Shown here: positions 1-8,155 of the stretch, one piece after another | How positions within the stretch are numbered: the first letter of the stretch is position 1 | Layout: each line of letters starts with the position of its first letter | Assembly: GCA_002708765.1 (NCBI GenBank) | Contig: PAPD01000006.1 | Coordinates: forward strand, 22,615-80,289 | DNA: 57,675 nucleotides | Direction: 5' to 3' | DNA from: Gammaproteobacteria bacterium | GTDB taxonomy: Bacteria; Pseudomonadota; Gammaproteobacteria; Pseudomonadales; Azotimanducaceae | Notes under the pieces: generated by a model | Databases searched by the model: none | What the model was told of the DNA's origin: nothing | What the model saw: the letters and a program-made list of their open reading frames with translations, nothing else | Position numbers and translations under genes: made by a program

Positions 1-467
1 TGAAAATTGTTGTCCTCAAAACAATTAATATAGCGAGGAGTGCTCCCGCTTAGGATAGCTGCTCCTTCATAAATCTGATAAAAAGGATTAGGCATTAAAA
101 CTAAGTTGTCGCTGCGATTTGATAGAATGCATTGGGCAATAGCGAAGAGAGCTTCTCTGGTTCCATTCACCGGGAGGATTTGTGATTCAGGATCAAGATC
201 TGAATTTAGTTTGTAACGTTTAGAAAGAAAGTTAGAGATACTTCTTCTTAGTTCCGGCAAGCCTTTTGTTGGAGGGTATGATCCTAAGGCACCTGATAAG
301 GTTGTTTTGTTTTGCATTAGTTCGAGAAGAAATTCAGGTGGTGAATGCTGTGGCTCACCAATTGACAGCGCTATCGGGGGTTCCTCAGTCTCGACAGCGG
401 CGTTTTCGAGAAGCTCGGTCAGTTTCTGAAAAGGGTAGGGCTGCAATTTCTGAAGATGTTCGTTCAT
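1..467 (-). CDS. dapC: Succinyldiaminopimelate transaminase, N-terminal part (runs off the window)
   Basis: PLP-dependent class I/II aminotransferase of lysine and peptidoglycan precursor synthesis, converting N-succinyl-2-amino-6-ketopimelate to N-succinyl-LL-diaminopimelate. Reading the minus strand from an ATG at 467 gives 155 codons open to the window edge. It begins MNEHLQKLQPYPFQKL, the usual start of this family, followed by SIGEPQHSPP (about residues 35-44), NGTREALF (101-108, cofactor phosphate region) and PNPFYQIYEG (126-135). It starts one base after the glnD stop codon (TGA-A-ATG), so it is probably translated with map and glnD. The map-glnD-dapC order is that of Pseudomonas. ArgD-type aminotransferases are the main alternative, but the N-terminus fits DapC. 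The C-terminal two thirds, including the catalytic lysine, lies outside the window. Confidence 0.9.
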   Translation of the reverse strand, partial: MNEHLQKLQPYPFQKLTELLENAAVETEEPPIALSIGEPQHSPPEFLLELMQNKTTLSGALGSYPPTKGLPELRRSISNFLSKRYKLNSDLDPESQILPVNGTREALFAIAQCILSNRSDNLVLMPNPFYQIYEGAAILSGSTPRYINCFEDNNF

Positions 468-468
468 T

Positions 469-3153
469 TCACCCTGCTATTTCCTTTTCCCTAGCATCTA
501 GCGAGCTTAGGAGCATTGCCTTTAATTGAACTAGTATTGAATTTTTAAGTTTCCCTTTTCTATTTAGAGGCGTTATATAGAAAATATCTTCTACTTTTTC
601 GCCTAAAGTAGTTATTCTGGCTGACACCAGATTAATATCAAATCGATTAAAGATCTCTGCAATTATTACTAGAACTCCGGGGCGATCCCCCGTTGTTATT
701 TCCAGAACCGAAACGTTCTCATCCTTTTGAGGGATTATATTGATGATGGTTTCGTTTTTGAATTGGTCCGTATTGTATGTTCTGCCATTGGAGTAAGCTC
801 TGCTAATTTTCTTTGTTTCAATAGATTCCCTAATGTCATTTGTAATCCTTTCTACTCTGGAAGGATTTTTTCCTACGGGTAGGCCATTCTGTTCCAATAC
901 TGTGAAAGTGTTAAATGTCATATCATTTTTGGAGGTAGCTATTCTGGCGTCAACGATAGATAGACGCAGTTTGTCTATGGCTTGAATAATGGAAGTAAAC
1001 AAATCTTTACGGTTTTTAGTGTGAACGAATATTTGGGTGTATCCAGAATTGCTAGCCTGAGATTTATCGTCACGAACCAAAACTACTGGGTTATTTAAGT
1101 TTTTTTGTTCGAGAATTTCTTTTGTCTGCCAGACAATATCAATAACTCTTTCTTTCAAAAAGTATTCTTCATCTACTTGAGTCCACAAGGACTCTACTTT
1201 ACTTCTTTCTACAAAATCATTTTCTAATTTCTTGAGAGCCTGTTCCCTGACATCGTCGAGGTATTCGGTCCTATCGATGGGTTTTTCAACGCCTCTTCTA
1301 AGAGCTTTTTTTGTTTCTAGATAGAGTTGATTCATAAGAGAAGCTATCCACCCGTTCCATAGGTTCGAGTTTGTAGCGTTCATGTCTGCTACAGTAAGAG
1401 CATATAGATATTCCAGTCGAATCTGATCCCCGACCAATTCTGCAAATTCATGTATCACTTGGGGGTCTTGGATATCTCGGCGTTGAGCCGTGGTCGACAT
1501 TACCAGGTGTTTTTCGACCAACCAGCATACTAAGTTTGTGTCCCATTGAGGAAGGCTATGTCTTTCACAAAAACCTCTTGCGATGTCAGAGCCGATATTA
1601 GAATGGTCTCCCTTTAGTCCCTTTCCAAGGTCATGATAAAAACCTGCTATGTAAAGCAGTTCGATCTTAGGAAGACGTGCGTGTATGTGGGCGGCAATGG
1701 GAAATTTTTGTTCGTTGTTTTTGTATCGAAATCGCCTCATGTTCCGAACAACTTGCAGAGTGTGAGCGTCTACAGTGTATATGTGGAAAAGATCAAACTG
1801 CATTTGACCAATTACTCTGTCGAACTCTGGCAGGTAGGCTCCCAATATTCCCCATCTACCCATTCTTCGTAGTTGCGTAAAAAGGTGGTGTTGGCTACCT
1901 AAAATCTTTAGAAAAAGTTCGCTATTTTTTTTGTTTCGACGGAAGGCTTCATCAATCAAATAGACATATTTTTGGGCTAATCTTATCGTAGATGCGGTAA
2001 AGCCTTTTATTTTATCGTCTGATGCCGCTAAAAGAAACATTTCAAACAGAGCTTCAGGAGTTTCTTCAAAGACAAAAGGAGATGATACTTCTATCAGATG
2101 ATTGATCAAGTTGAATCTAGCATTTAGCTTTTTTCCCTTTCTTTTTTTCTTGCTCTTCCATATAACTTCTTCGAAATGCTGCAGAAGAGTTTCGTTGATG
2201 GTATTTATTCTCGTTACACTTAAATAATAATGTTGCATGAATTGCTCAACTGCTAGTTGCTCTTTATCTTCATATCTCATGTTTTCAGCTAAGGTTTGCT
2301 GATGAGCAAACATGAGTCGATTTTCGTCTCGTCCAGTTATTAGATGTAATCCGAATCTTACTTTCCACAGAAAATTCCTTGAATTAATTAGGGTTTCGTA
2401 TTCCTGGCAGCTAATTACATTTAGTTCTACTAGCTCTTGAAAATCATTAGCTTCATAGATTCTTTTAGCGATCCACAATAGAGTCTGTATGTCTCTTAGT
2501 CCTCCCGGGGAGGTTTTGACATTTGGCTGGAGGGAGCGCTCTGTATAATCGGATTTCTCGTGTCTAAGAATTTGTTCATTATTTTTCGCTATGAAAAATT
2601 GTTTGGCGTCCCAGATTTTTTGTGGACTGATGATTGCTTCAAGTTTTGATAAAAGTGCTCCTTCACCTCTTATTAGCCTTGCTTCTGTCATTGCCGTAAG
2701 AATAGTGACATCTGCGAAAGCTTGAGCTTTGCAGTCCTTTAATGAACGAACGCTGTGCCCAATTTTTAACCCTATGTCCCAGAGAAGGGTTACAAAACTT
2801 TCTATATTGCTCTTGTTGCGATAGGCGTCGTTTCTCTCCAACAAAATCAGGATGTCAATATCGGAGTGCGGAAGTAATTCTCTTCTTCCGTAACCACCTA
2901 CAGCTATTAATGATATTCTTGATTTTCTCCAGCTGTTTTTGTTTTCTGACCATTTGAATTGATCCCAAGTTAAGATTAATACTCGGTCTATGAAATCTGA
3001 GTATTGGCGTATGAGATAACTGGTATCCTCGTTCTTGTGGAAAGCTCTGGCAAGTTCTTCCTTGGCATCAATTAGAGCCTTTTTGAGAGCTGAGACATAT
3101 CCTGAATGGTTTTGTATATAGATCTCTGGTTGCATTAAAAGCTCGTTTAACAT
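469..3153 (-). CDS. glnD: Bifunctional [protein-PII] uridylyltransferase / uridylyl-removing enzyme
   Basis: Cytoplasmic nitrogen sensor that adds UMP to PII proteins when glutamine is low and removes it when glutamine is high. The 894-residue length matches the family. The nucleotidyltransferase motif GGYGRREL lies at 86-93 with acidic residues D98 and D100. The HD-domain hydrolase motif YHDLGKG is at about 506-512 and carries the uridylyl-removing activity. Two C-terminal ACT domains (roughly 705-780 and 815-890; RPGVLVIIAEIFNRF in the second) bind glutamine. The start is an ATG two bases after the map stop codon, and dapC follows one base after its own stop, so the three genes look like one tightly packed operon. 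Nothing is missing. Confidence 0.97.
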   Translation of the reverse strand: MLNELLMQPEIYIQNHSGYVSALKKALIDAKEELARAFHKNEDTSYLIRQYSDFIDRVLILTWDQFKWSENKNSWRKSRISLIAVGGYGRRELLPHSDIDILILLERNDAYRNKSNIESFVTLLWDIGLKIGHSVRSLKDCKAQAFADVTILTAMTEARLIRGEGALLSKLEAIISPQKIWDAKQFFIAKNNEQILRHEKSDYTERSLQPNVKTSPGGLRDIQTLLWIAKRIYEANDFQELVELNVISCQEYETLINSRNFLWKVRFGLHLITGRDENRLMFAHQQTLAENMRYEDKEQLAVEQFMQHYYLSVTRINTINETLLQHFEEVIWKSKKKRKGKKLNARFNLINHLIEVSSPFVFEETPEALFEMFLLAASDDKIKGFTASTIRLAQKYVYLIDEAFRRNKKNSELFLKILGSQHHLFTQLRRMGRWGILGAYLPEFDRVIGQMQFDLFHIYTVDAHTLQVVRNMRRFRYKNNEQKFPIAAHIHARLPKIELLYIAGFYHDLGKGLKGDHSNIGSDIARGFCERHSLPQWDTNLVCWLVEKHLVMSTTAQRRDIQDPQVIHEFAELVGDQIRLEYLYALTVADMNATNSNLWNGWIASLMNQLYLETKKALRRGVEKPIDRTEYLDDVREQALKKLENDFVERSKVESLWTQVDEEYFLKERVIDIVWQTKEILEQKNLNNPVVLVRDDKSQASNSGYTQIFVHTKNRKDLFTSIIQAIDKLRLSIVDARIATSKNDMTFNTFTVLEQNGLPVGKNPSRVERITNDIRESIETKKISRAYSNGRTYNTDQFKNETIINIIPQKDENVSVLEITTGDRPGVLVIIAEIFNRFDINLVSARITTLGEKVEDIFYITPLNRKGKLKNSILVQLKAMLLSSLDAREKEIAG

Positions 3154-3155
3154 GG

Positions 3156-3938
3156 TTAAGTGACCCTATCTATTGTGTCATCTTTTCTCCAAGTTAGAAT
3201 TTCGTAACCAGTTTCTGTAACCAGGATTGTGTGTTCCCATTGAGCTGTTAATTTGTGATCTTTCGTAACTACCGTCCAGTTATCAGGCAACAATTTAACT
3301 GCGGCTTTCCCTGCGTTTATCATTGGTTCTATGGTAAATACCATTCCTGGTAATAGCTCTGGTCCTGTTCCCTTAGTTCCATAATGTAAGATTTGCGGTT
3401 CGTCATGAAATACTCTCCCGATGCCATGACCGCAATATTCCCTTACTACGGAAAATCTATTTTTTTCCGCGTATTTCTGAATTGCTGCGCCAATATCACC
3501 AACATTCCCACCAGGATTAACCGATTCTATTCCGATATATAGACATTCTTTACAAACATTGATAAGGCGATCCGCTAACTTAGTAACTTTCCCTACCGAA
3601 AAAGTCTTACTCGTATCTCCATGAAAACCATTTTTTTTTAGAGTCACATCAATATTTATAATATCGCCATCTTTCAATATCTTTTTACTGTTGGGGATGC
3701 CATGGCAAACAACGTGATTTACCGAAGTGCAAATTGACTTAGGAAAGCCTCGGTAATTGAGGGGGGCGGGGATAGCGTCTTGGATGTTAACTGTGTAATC
3801 ATGACAAATCTGGTTGAGTTCTTCGGTACTTATTCCAGGTCGGACGTGGCTTTCAATCATTTCCAACTGCTTCGCAGCAAGGTGTCCGACAATCCTCATC
3901 TTTTCGATATCTTCGGCTGTTTTTATGTCGATAGTCAT
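3156..3938 (-). CDS. map: Methionine aminopeptidase, type I
   Basis: Removes the initiator methionine from nascent proteins whose second residue is small. The 260 residues form a single M24 'pita-bread' domain without an N-terminal extension, as in other proteobacterial type Ia enzymes. The metal ligands are visible in order: Asp in NIDVTLKKNGFHGDTSK (two Asp), His in CGHGIGRVFHDEPQ, Glu in FTIEPMINAG and Glu in WEHTILVTE. The substrate-side His is in VNHVVCHGIPN. It is divergent from rpsB, as in most gammaproteobacteria, and is the first gene of the map-glnD-dapC unit. No strong Shine-Dalgarno sequence precedes the ATG. Confidence 0.97.
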   Translation of the reverse strand: MTIDIKTAEDIEKMRIVGHLAAKQLEMIESHVRPGISTEELNQICHDYTVNIQDAIPAPLNYRGFPKSICTSVNHVVCHGIPNSKKILKDGDIINIDVTLKKNGFHGDTSKTFSVGKVTKLADRLINVCKECLYIGIESVNPGGNVGDIGAAIQKYAEKNRFSVVREYCGHGIGRVFHDEPQILHYGTKGTGPELLPGMVFTIEPMINAGKAAVKLLPDNWTVVTKDHKLTAQWEHTILVTETGYEILTWRKDDTIDRVT

Positions 3939-4255
3939 AGGAATTTCTTTGTCAGTAGTTTCAATTATAGCTGATTTTGCACCTTTTTTGTGTCTTAGCG
4001 CCAGATATCAACGGTTTCAATAATCAAAAAGAGGATTATTTTAATATTTTTTTGTCGGTTTGATTGGATGATATAGTTAGAAAAACAGGACTTAAATTCC
4101 CCAAAGAGAAGAAATATATGGTATAAAGCTCGACGCAGCTTTTTAGCTGAAAAAATTCTCACATATGTCGACACGTGATTCGGGTGCCAAGTCTTTTGTT
4201 TGGTTGGATTATGGGATGTATGGAGGCTTAACCCAAACTAAAAATTGGAGATGCT
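3939..4255 (+). promoter_or_regulatory. rpsB upstream region: promoter and structured leader
   Basis: This 317-base gene-free stretch separates divergent map and rpsB. An extended -10 (TG-G-TATAAA, 4119-4127) is followed by a GC-richer discriminator. Transcription would start near 4134 and give a leader of about 120 bases. The leader contains a perfect hairpin CAGCT-TTTT-AGCTG (4136-4149). Further down, GTTTGGTT (4198-4205) can pair with AACCCAAAC (4230-4238) with one bulged C, enclosing TGGAGGCTT. The rpsB leaders of gammaproteobacteria are known to be the site of S2 autoregulation, so this is probably the S2-binding leader. That assignment is inferred from position and pairing only. Confidence 0.5.
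3964..3969 (-). promoter_or_regulatory. Probable -10 element for map-glnD-dapC
   Basis: On the minus strand a perfect TATAAT lies about 26 bases upstream of the map ATG, which would leave a leader of roughly 20 bases. No good -35 hexamer is seen at 16-18 bases, so the assignment rests on the -10 and its position between divergent genes. Confidence 0.4.
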
Positions 4256-5083
4256 ATGTCTAGCGTATCTATGAAGCAATTGCTTGAGGCCGGTGTTCAC
4301 TTTGGCCATCAGACAAGGTATTGGAACCCAAAGATGGCTGACTATATCTTTGGTGAAAGAAATAATATACATATTATTAATTTAGAGAAAACTCTCCCCG
4401 CCTTAAATTCGGCTTCTGATTTTGTTAAAGGAGTGGTGTCACGAAATAATAAAGTTCTTTTTGTTGGCACTAAAAGAAGTGCGGGAAAGGTGATCAAAGA
4501 AGAAGCAGAACGCTGCGGAATGCCATACGTTGATAAGCGATGGTTGGGTGGGATGCTGACAAATTATAAGACGATAAGGCAATCTATTAGACGGTTGCGG
4601 GACCTCGAAAAACTTTCTAGCGATGGCACACTAGAAAAGCTAACAAAAAAGGAGGCTTTGTCACTTCAAAGAGATATGGACAAGCTTGAAGCTAGCTTAG
4701 GAGGTATCAAAGATATGGGTGGGCTTCCCGATGTTATTTTTGTTGTTGATGTTGATTATGAAAACATAGCGGTTACTGAGGCAAAAAAACTAGGTATACC
4801 GGTAATAGGAATTGTTGACACTAATAGCTCTCCCGAAGGAATTGATTACATTATTCCAGGAAATGATGATGCTATTCGTTCTGTGCGACTTTTTGTTGCG
4901 GCAATAGCTGATGCCGCTATTGAAGGAAAACATGAGCGTGACGGTGAAATTGTTTTAGACGACTTTGTCGAAATAGATGAAGCTACTCCTATTAAGAATG
5001 ATACGCTCGAGGAAGATAAAATCGACGCTGCTTCTGCAGAAGAACCTGAACCCGAACCCGAACCCGAACCTGAGAAAAAGTAA
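4256..5083 (+). CDS. rpsB: 30S ribosomal protein S2
   Basis: Small-subunit protein needed for 30S assembly and for S1 docking. The protein starts [20 protein letters not shown] and contains the family signatures [14 protein letters not shown] and [29 protein letters not shown], and [19 protein letters not shown] near residue 165-185. At 275 residues it is longer than usual (about 240) because of an acidic C-terminal tail after about residue 228. The tail ends in alternating Glu-Pro (five EP units) and two lysines. GGAG at 4247-4250 serves as ribosome binding site. tsf follows after 38 bases in the standard rpsB-tsf operon. Confidence 0.98.
   Translation: MSSVSMKQLLEAGVHFGHQTRYWNPKMADYIFGERNNIHIINLEKTLPALNSASDFVKGVVSRNNKVLFVGTKRSAGKVIKEEAERCGMPYVDKRWLGGMLTNYKTIRQSIRRLRDLEKLSSDGTLEKLTKKEALSLQRDMDKLEASLGGIKDMGGLPDVIFVVDVDYENIAVTEAKKLGIPVIGIVDTNSSPEGIDYIIPGNDDAIRSVRLFVAAIADAAIEGKHERDGEIVLDDFVEIDEATPIKNDTLEEDKIDAASAEEPEPEPEPEPEKK
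5043..5076 (+). repeat. Hexamer repeat encoding the Glu-Pro tail of S2
   Basis: About five tandem copies of GAACC(C/T) encode the alternating Glu-Pro stretch at the C-terminus of ribosomal protein S2. The copies are nearly identical at the DNA level, so the tract could expand or contract by slippage without shifting the frame. Confidence 0.6.
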
Positions 5084-5101
5084 TACAAAGGGGTTTTTGG
5101 T

Positions 5102-5119
5102 TCTAATATGAGGATTAGA
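5102..5119 (+). promoter_or_regulatory. Small hairpin around the tsf ribosome binding site
   Basis: TCTAAT (5102-5107) and ATTAGA (5114-5119) form a perfect 6-bp stem. Its 6-base loop ATGAGG carries GAGG, the likely Shine-Dalgarno sequence, 8 bases before the tsf ATG. The stem is AT-rich and weak, so the loop may simply present the site. A second purine stretch AAAGGGG lies further upstream. Confidence 0.35.
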
Positions 5120-5121
5120 TT

Positions 5122-5973
5122 ATGACATCTGTTTCGGCTTCTGCTGTAAAGGAATTGAGAGAAAGAACCGGTTTAGGGATGATGGATTGCAAAAGGGCAC
5201 TGGTCGAAGCAGGTGGAGATATGGATCTCGCTATCGAAAATCTTCGCAAGTCTAGTGGTATGAAGGCGGCAAAAAAAGCTGGGAGGATAGCAGCGGATGG
5301 GTTAATCGGCAGTAGAGTTGAAGCTGGTTGTGGCGTCATTATAGAAGTAAATTGTGAAACGGATTTCGCAGCAAAAAATGAAGATTTCATTTCTTTTGTC
5401 TCCCGCGTCACGGACTTGGTTTTTGAAAACAAAATAAGTGATATTGGTGAACTCCAAATAGAAAGTGATAGAGAGGAACTGGTTCAGAAAATTGGAGAAA
5501 ATATTTCAGTTCGGAGATCGGATTTTTTAGAAAACGACAAAGCGTTGGTTATAAATTACATTCACGGCAATCAGAAGATAGGTGTCCTGCTGGAAATTGA
5601 AGGTGGAGATAAGTCATTGGGTCAGGATTTGGCCATGCATATAGCTGCGATGAATCCGCTGGTAGTAGTGCCTGAAGATGTATCGGAAGATCTGATAGTA
5701 AAAGAACGAGAAATATATTTAGCTCAGGCTGAAGAGTCGGGTAAGCCAAAAGAGATAGTGGAGAAGATGGTAGAAGGCCGCTTGAAAAAATACCTAGCAG
5801 AGATTAGCTTGACTGAACAACCGTTCGTCAAGGACGGAGACGTTAAGGTTGGTGACTTGTGTCGTGCAGCTGGAGCGACCGTAAGGGGTTTTGTTCGCTA
5901 TGAAGTCGGAGAAGGTATTGAAAAAGCGGAAGATGATTTTGCGGCTGAAGTTCAAAAGCAACTTAATAGCTAG
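5122..5973 (+). CDS. tsf: Elongation factor Ts
   Basis: Guanine nucleotide exchange factor that recycles EF-Tu-GDP. The 283 residues match the bacterial length. The N-terminal UBA-like domain shows KELRERTGLGMMDCKRAL (about 10-27), where the commoner form is TGAGMMDCK. The core shows EVNCETDFAAKNEDF (about 76-90), the conserved EF-Tu contact region, and FVKDGDVKVGDL and GFVRYEVGEGIE near the C-terminus. It is the second gene of rpsB-tsf, followed by pyrH after 16 bases. Confidence 0.97.
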   Translation: MTSVSASAVKELRERTGLGMMDCKRALVEAGGDMDLAIENLRKSSGMKAAKKAGRIAADGLIGSRVEAGCGVIIEVNCETDFAAKNEDFISFVSRVTDLVFENKISDIGELQIESDREELVQKIGENISVRRSDFLENDKALVINYIHGNQKIGVLLEIEGGDKSLGQDLAMHIAAMNPLVVVPEDVSEDLIVKEREIYLAQAEESGKPKEIVEKMVEGRLKKYLAEISLTEQPFVKDGDVKVGDLCRAAGATVRGFVRYEVGEGIEKAEDDFAAEVQKQLNS

Positions 5974-5989
5974 CAAAAAAGGATAAAGC

Positions 5990-6736
5990 ATGCCTTCCAA
6001 GAAACCTACTCCCAAGTATAACAGAATATTGCTAAAGTTATCGGGTGAGGCACTTGGAGCCGGTGGTTTAGGAATCGATCCAAGCGTTTTGGATCGAACA
6101 TCCTTAGAGATTGGTCAGCTTGTGGGTATTGGTGTTCAGGTAGGCCTTGTGATCGGGGGTGGAAACTTGTTCCGTGGAGCTACTTTGCATGCTGCAGGTC
6201 TTGATCGTGTGACTGGAGATCATATGGGTATGCTAGCTACTGTAATGAATGCGCTGGCTATGCGGGATGCACTGGAGCGTTCGAATATCCAGACAAATGT
6301 TATGTCCGCGATACCGATGAGCGGTGTAGTAGAGCACTATGATAGGAGAATGGCTATACGCCACCTAGAAAGTGGTAATGTAGTCATTTTTTCAGCAGGA
6401 ACGGGAAATCCTTTTTTTACTACGGACTCGGCTGCATGTTTAAGAGGTATAGAAATAGACGCGGATATAGTTTTAAAAGCTACCAGGGTCGATGGGATCT
6501 ACTCATCTGATCCGCTTGTGGACGGTAACGCGACCAAATATGAAGAATTATCATATGATGAAGTGTTGGATAAGCAGTTGGAGGTAATGGATCTAGCGGC
6601 CATATGTCTTGCTCGAGACCATAAGATTCCCATCCGAGTTTTTGCTATGGAAGAAAGTGGAGCGTTGAGAAATGCTGCTGTCTTGGGTCTAGGCGGCACA
6701 CTGGTCTATGACAGCTTTCAAGAAAGTAAAGAATAA
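5990..6736 (+). CDS. pyrH: UMP kinase
   Basis: Hexameric amino-acid-kinase-fold enzyme that phosphorylates UMP to UDP, controlled in proteobacteria by UTP (inhibition) and GTP (activation). The 248 residues include the family motifs [17 protein letters not shown] (about 10-26), [11 protein letters not shown] (about 55-65), [20 protein letters not shown] (about 77-96) and [17 protein letters not shown] (about 140-156). The ATG is preceded by an AAAAGGA ribosome site. It lies between tsf and frr in the standard order, with frr starting 3 bases after its stop. Confidence 0.97.
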   Translation: MPSKKPTPKYNRILLKLSGEALGAGGLGIDPSVLDRTSLEIGQLVGIGVQVGLVIGGGNLFRGATLHAAGLDRVTGDHMGMLATVMNALAMRDALERSNIQTNVMSAIPMSGVVEHYDRRMAIRHLESGNVVIFSAGTGNPFFTTDSAACLRGIEIDADIVLKATRVDGIYSSDPLVDGNATKYEELSYDEVLDKQLEVMDLAAICLARDHKIPIRVFAMEESGALRNAAVLGLGGTLVYDSFQESKE

Positions 6737-6739
6737 ACA

Positions 6740-7297
6740 ATGATTGATGAAATCAGACAAGATGCTAATGAAAGAATGGAGAAGACGCTTGCAGCCTTGG
6801 ACACTGCTTTCGCGAAAATCCGAACAGGGCGCGCTCATCCAAGTTTGCTGGATGGGGTATCTGTTTCTTACTATGGTACGCAAACACCTATCAATCAGTT
6901 GGCGAATATCTCTGTCGAAGAGAATAGAAATCTGATTGTATCTCCTTGGGAGAAAAATCTGATTCCTGATGTTGAAAAAGCAATATTGAAGTCCGATCTA
7001 GGACTGAACCCAAGTAGTTCTTCGGATAATATCCGCCTTCCCATGCCACCGTTGACTGAGGAAAATAGACGCGATCTGACTCGTATTGCGAGGGGAGAGG
7101 CTGAAAATGCAAGGATAGCGATTCGCAATATTCGTCGGGACGCGAATAGTGATCTAAAGGAGTACCTAAAGGAAAAAGAAATTACTGAGGATGAGCTTCG
7201 GCGGGGTGAGGCCGATATCCAAAAAATAACAGATGAAAAAATAAAGAAAATAGAATCAGCATTGTCCGTCAAAGAAGCTGATTTAATGGAATTTTGA
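6740..7297 (+). CDS. frr: Ribosome recycling factor
   Basis: Splits post-termination 70S complexes together with EF-G. The 185 residues give the expected three-helix bundle plus beta domain. KIRTGRAHPSLLDGVSVSYYG (about 28-48) is the conserved hinge region, and NIRRDANSDLKEY precedes the C-terminal helix. Its stop codon overlaps the TTG start of cdsA by four bases. In the canonical gammaproteobacterial order uppS lies between frr and cdsA, but no room is left for it here. Confidence 0.97.
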   Translation: MIDEIRQDANERMEKTLAALDTAFAKIRTGRAHPSLLDGVSVSYYGTQTPINQLANISVEENRNLIVSPWEKNLIPDVEKAILKSDLGLNPSSSSDNIRLPMPPLTEENRRDLTRIARGEAENARIAIRNIRRDANSDLKEYLKEKEITEDELRRGEADIQKITDEKIKKIESALSVKEADLMEF

Positions 7298-8106
7298 AAA
7301 ATTCTGATGGAGAGTTAAGAAAGAGGGTGGTGACTGGCATTATAGCAGCCCTTATTGTTCTTGGATGTGTGTTTTTTTTGCCTGAGGTCGGGTTTTTTCT
7401 TTTTGTCGGTGCGGTTTTGACGATTTCTGCGTGGGAATGGGCTAATCTTTCAGGTGTGTCCCAGATAGCTCGTTATGCTTACGCTGGCATCATCGCTATT
7501 TTAATGTACTGCCTTGGTGAGACCTTTGCGTTTCCAATTCTGGTATCGGGCACTTTATGGTGGCTCGGTGCTATTTTTCTGGTATTAGCTTATCCTAATT
7601 ACAGCAGATTTTGGGCGAAAAAAGAGATTGTGCTCATTATTGGGTTTTTTGTTTTGTTACCAGGATTTTCTGCGCTGGTTTCCTTAAAACAGGCACAAAA
7701 TTCCGATTTGTTGATTTGTTTGCTACTTGCTCTCATCTGGGGCGCGGATGTAGGAGCATATTTTATTGGAAAGGCCTTTGGTGGAGCTAGGCTTGCTTAT
7801 GAAGTAAGTCCGGGCAAGTCATGGTCCGGGTTTATAGGGGGAATTATAACGGGTGTATTATTAGTTTTGTTGATAGCGACGCTTGTTCCGGATTTCCACG
7901 TATTTGGTTGGGCCTTTCATTTTGTTGTCGCTCTGGCAATCTTTACTGCGATAATTTCGGTTCTAGGAGATTTGACCATCAGTATGTTTAAGCGGGAAAG
8001 AAAAATAAAAGATTCAGGTAATTTGCTGCCAGGGCATGGCGGTTTTCTGGATCGTATAGATAGCTTATTATCCGCAAGTCCCATTTTTGTTTTGCTTGTT
8101 TTGTAA
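7294..8106 (+). CDS. cdsA: Phosphatidate cytidylyltransferase (CDP-diglyceride synthase)
   Basis: Inner-membrane enzyme making CDP-diacylglycerol from phosphatidic acid and CTP, the entry to all phospholipids. About 270 residues with roughly eight hydrophobic segments. The C-terminal signature is complete: SMFKRERKIKDSGN followed by LPGHGGFLDRIDS, with the metal-binding Asp residues. The chosen TTG start overlaps the frr stop (TTGA), a common coupling arrangement in this window. A GTG at 7328 is a possible alternative but would trim the first predicted cytoplasmic residues. It is followed by rseP after about 50 bases, where dxr would be expected. Confidence 0.95.
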   Translation: MKNSDGELRKRVVTGIIAALIVLGCVFFLPEVGFFLFVGAVLTISAWEWANLSGVSQIARYAYAGIIAILMYCLGETFAFPILVSGTLWWLGAIFLVLAYPNYSRFWAKKEIVLIIGFFVLLPGFSALVSLKQAQNSDLLICLLLALIWGADVGAYFIGKAFGGARLAYEVSPGKSWSGFIGGIITGVLLVLLIATLVPDFHVFGWAFHFVVALAIFTAIISVLGDLTISMFKRERKIKDSGNLLPGHGGFLDRIDSLLSASPIFVLLVL

Positions 8107-8121
8107 CCAGATTTTCTGGTT
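8105..8121 (+). repeat. Perfect hairpin overlapping the cdsA stop codon
   Basis: AACCAGA-TTT-TCTGGTT forms a perfect 7-bp stem with a 3-base loop. It starts within the cdsA TAA and occupies the short gap where dxr lies in related genomes. There is no T-run after it, so it is a poor intrinsic terminator. It may be an mRNA processing or stability element. Confidence 0.45.
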
Positions 8122-8155
8122 GGCTATATGAAAGAAATTTTTCAGGAAGTTGATA

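Noticed and set aside
266-529. 87-codon plus-strand frame at the left edge
   Set aside because: It overlaps dapC and the end of glnD on the minus strand, both clear genes.
4846-5088. Minus-strand frame with a Gly-Ser repeat
   Set aside because: It is the mirror of the Glu-Pro tail of rpsB; the repeat comes from the complementary hexamers, and no ribosome site is present.
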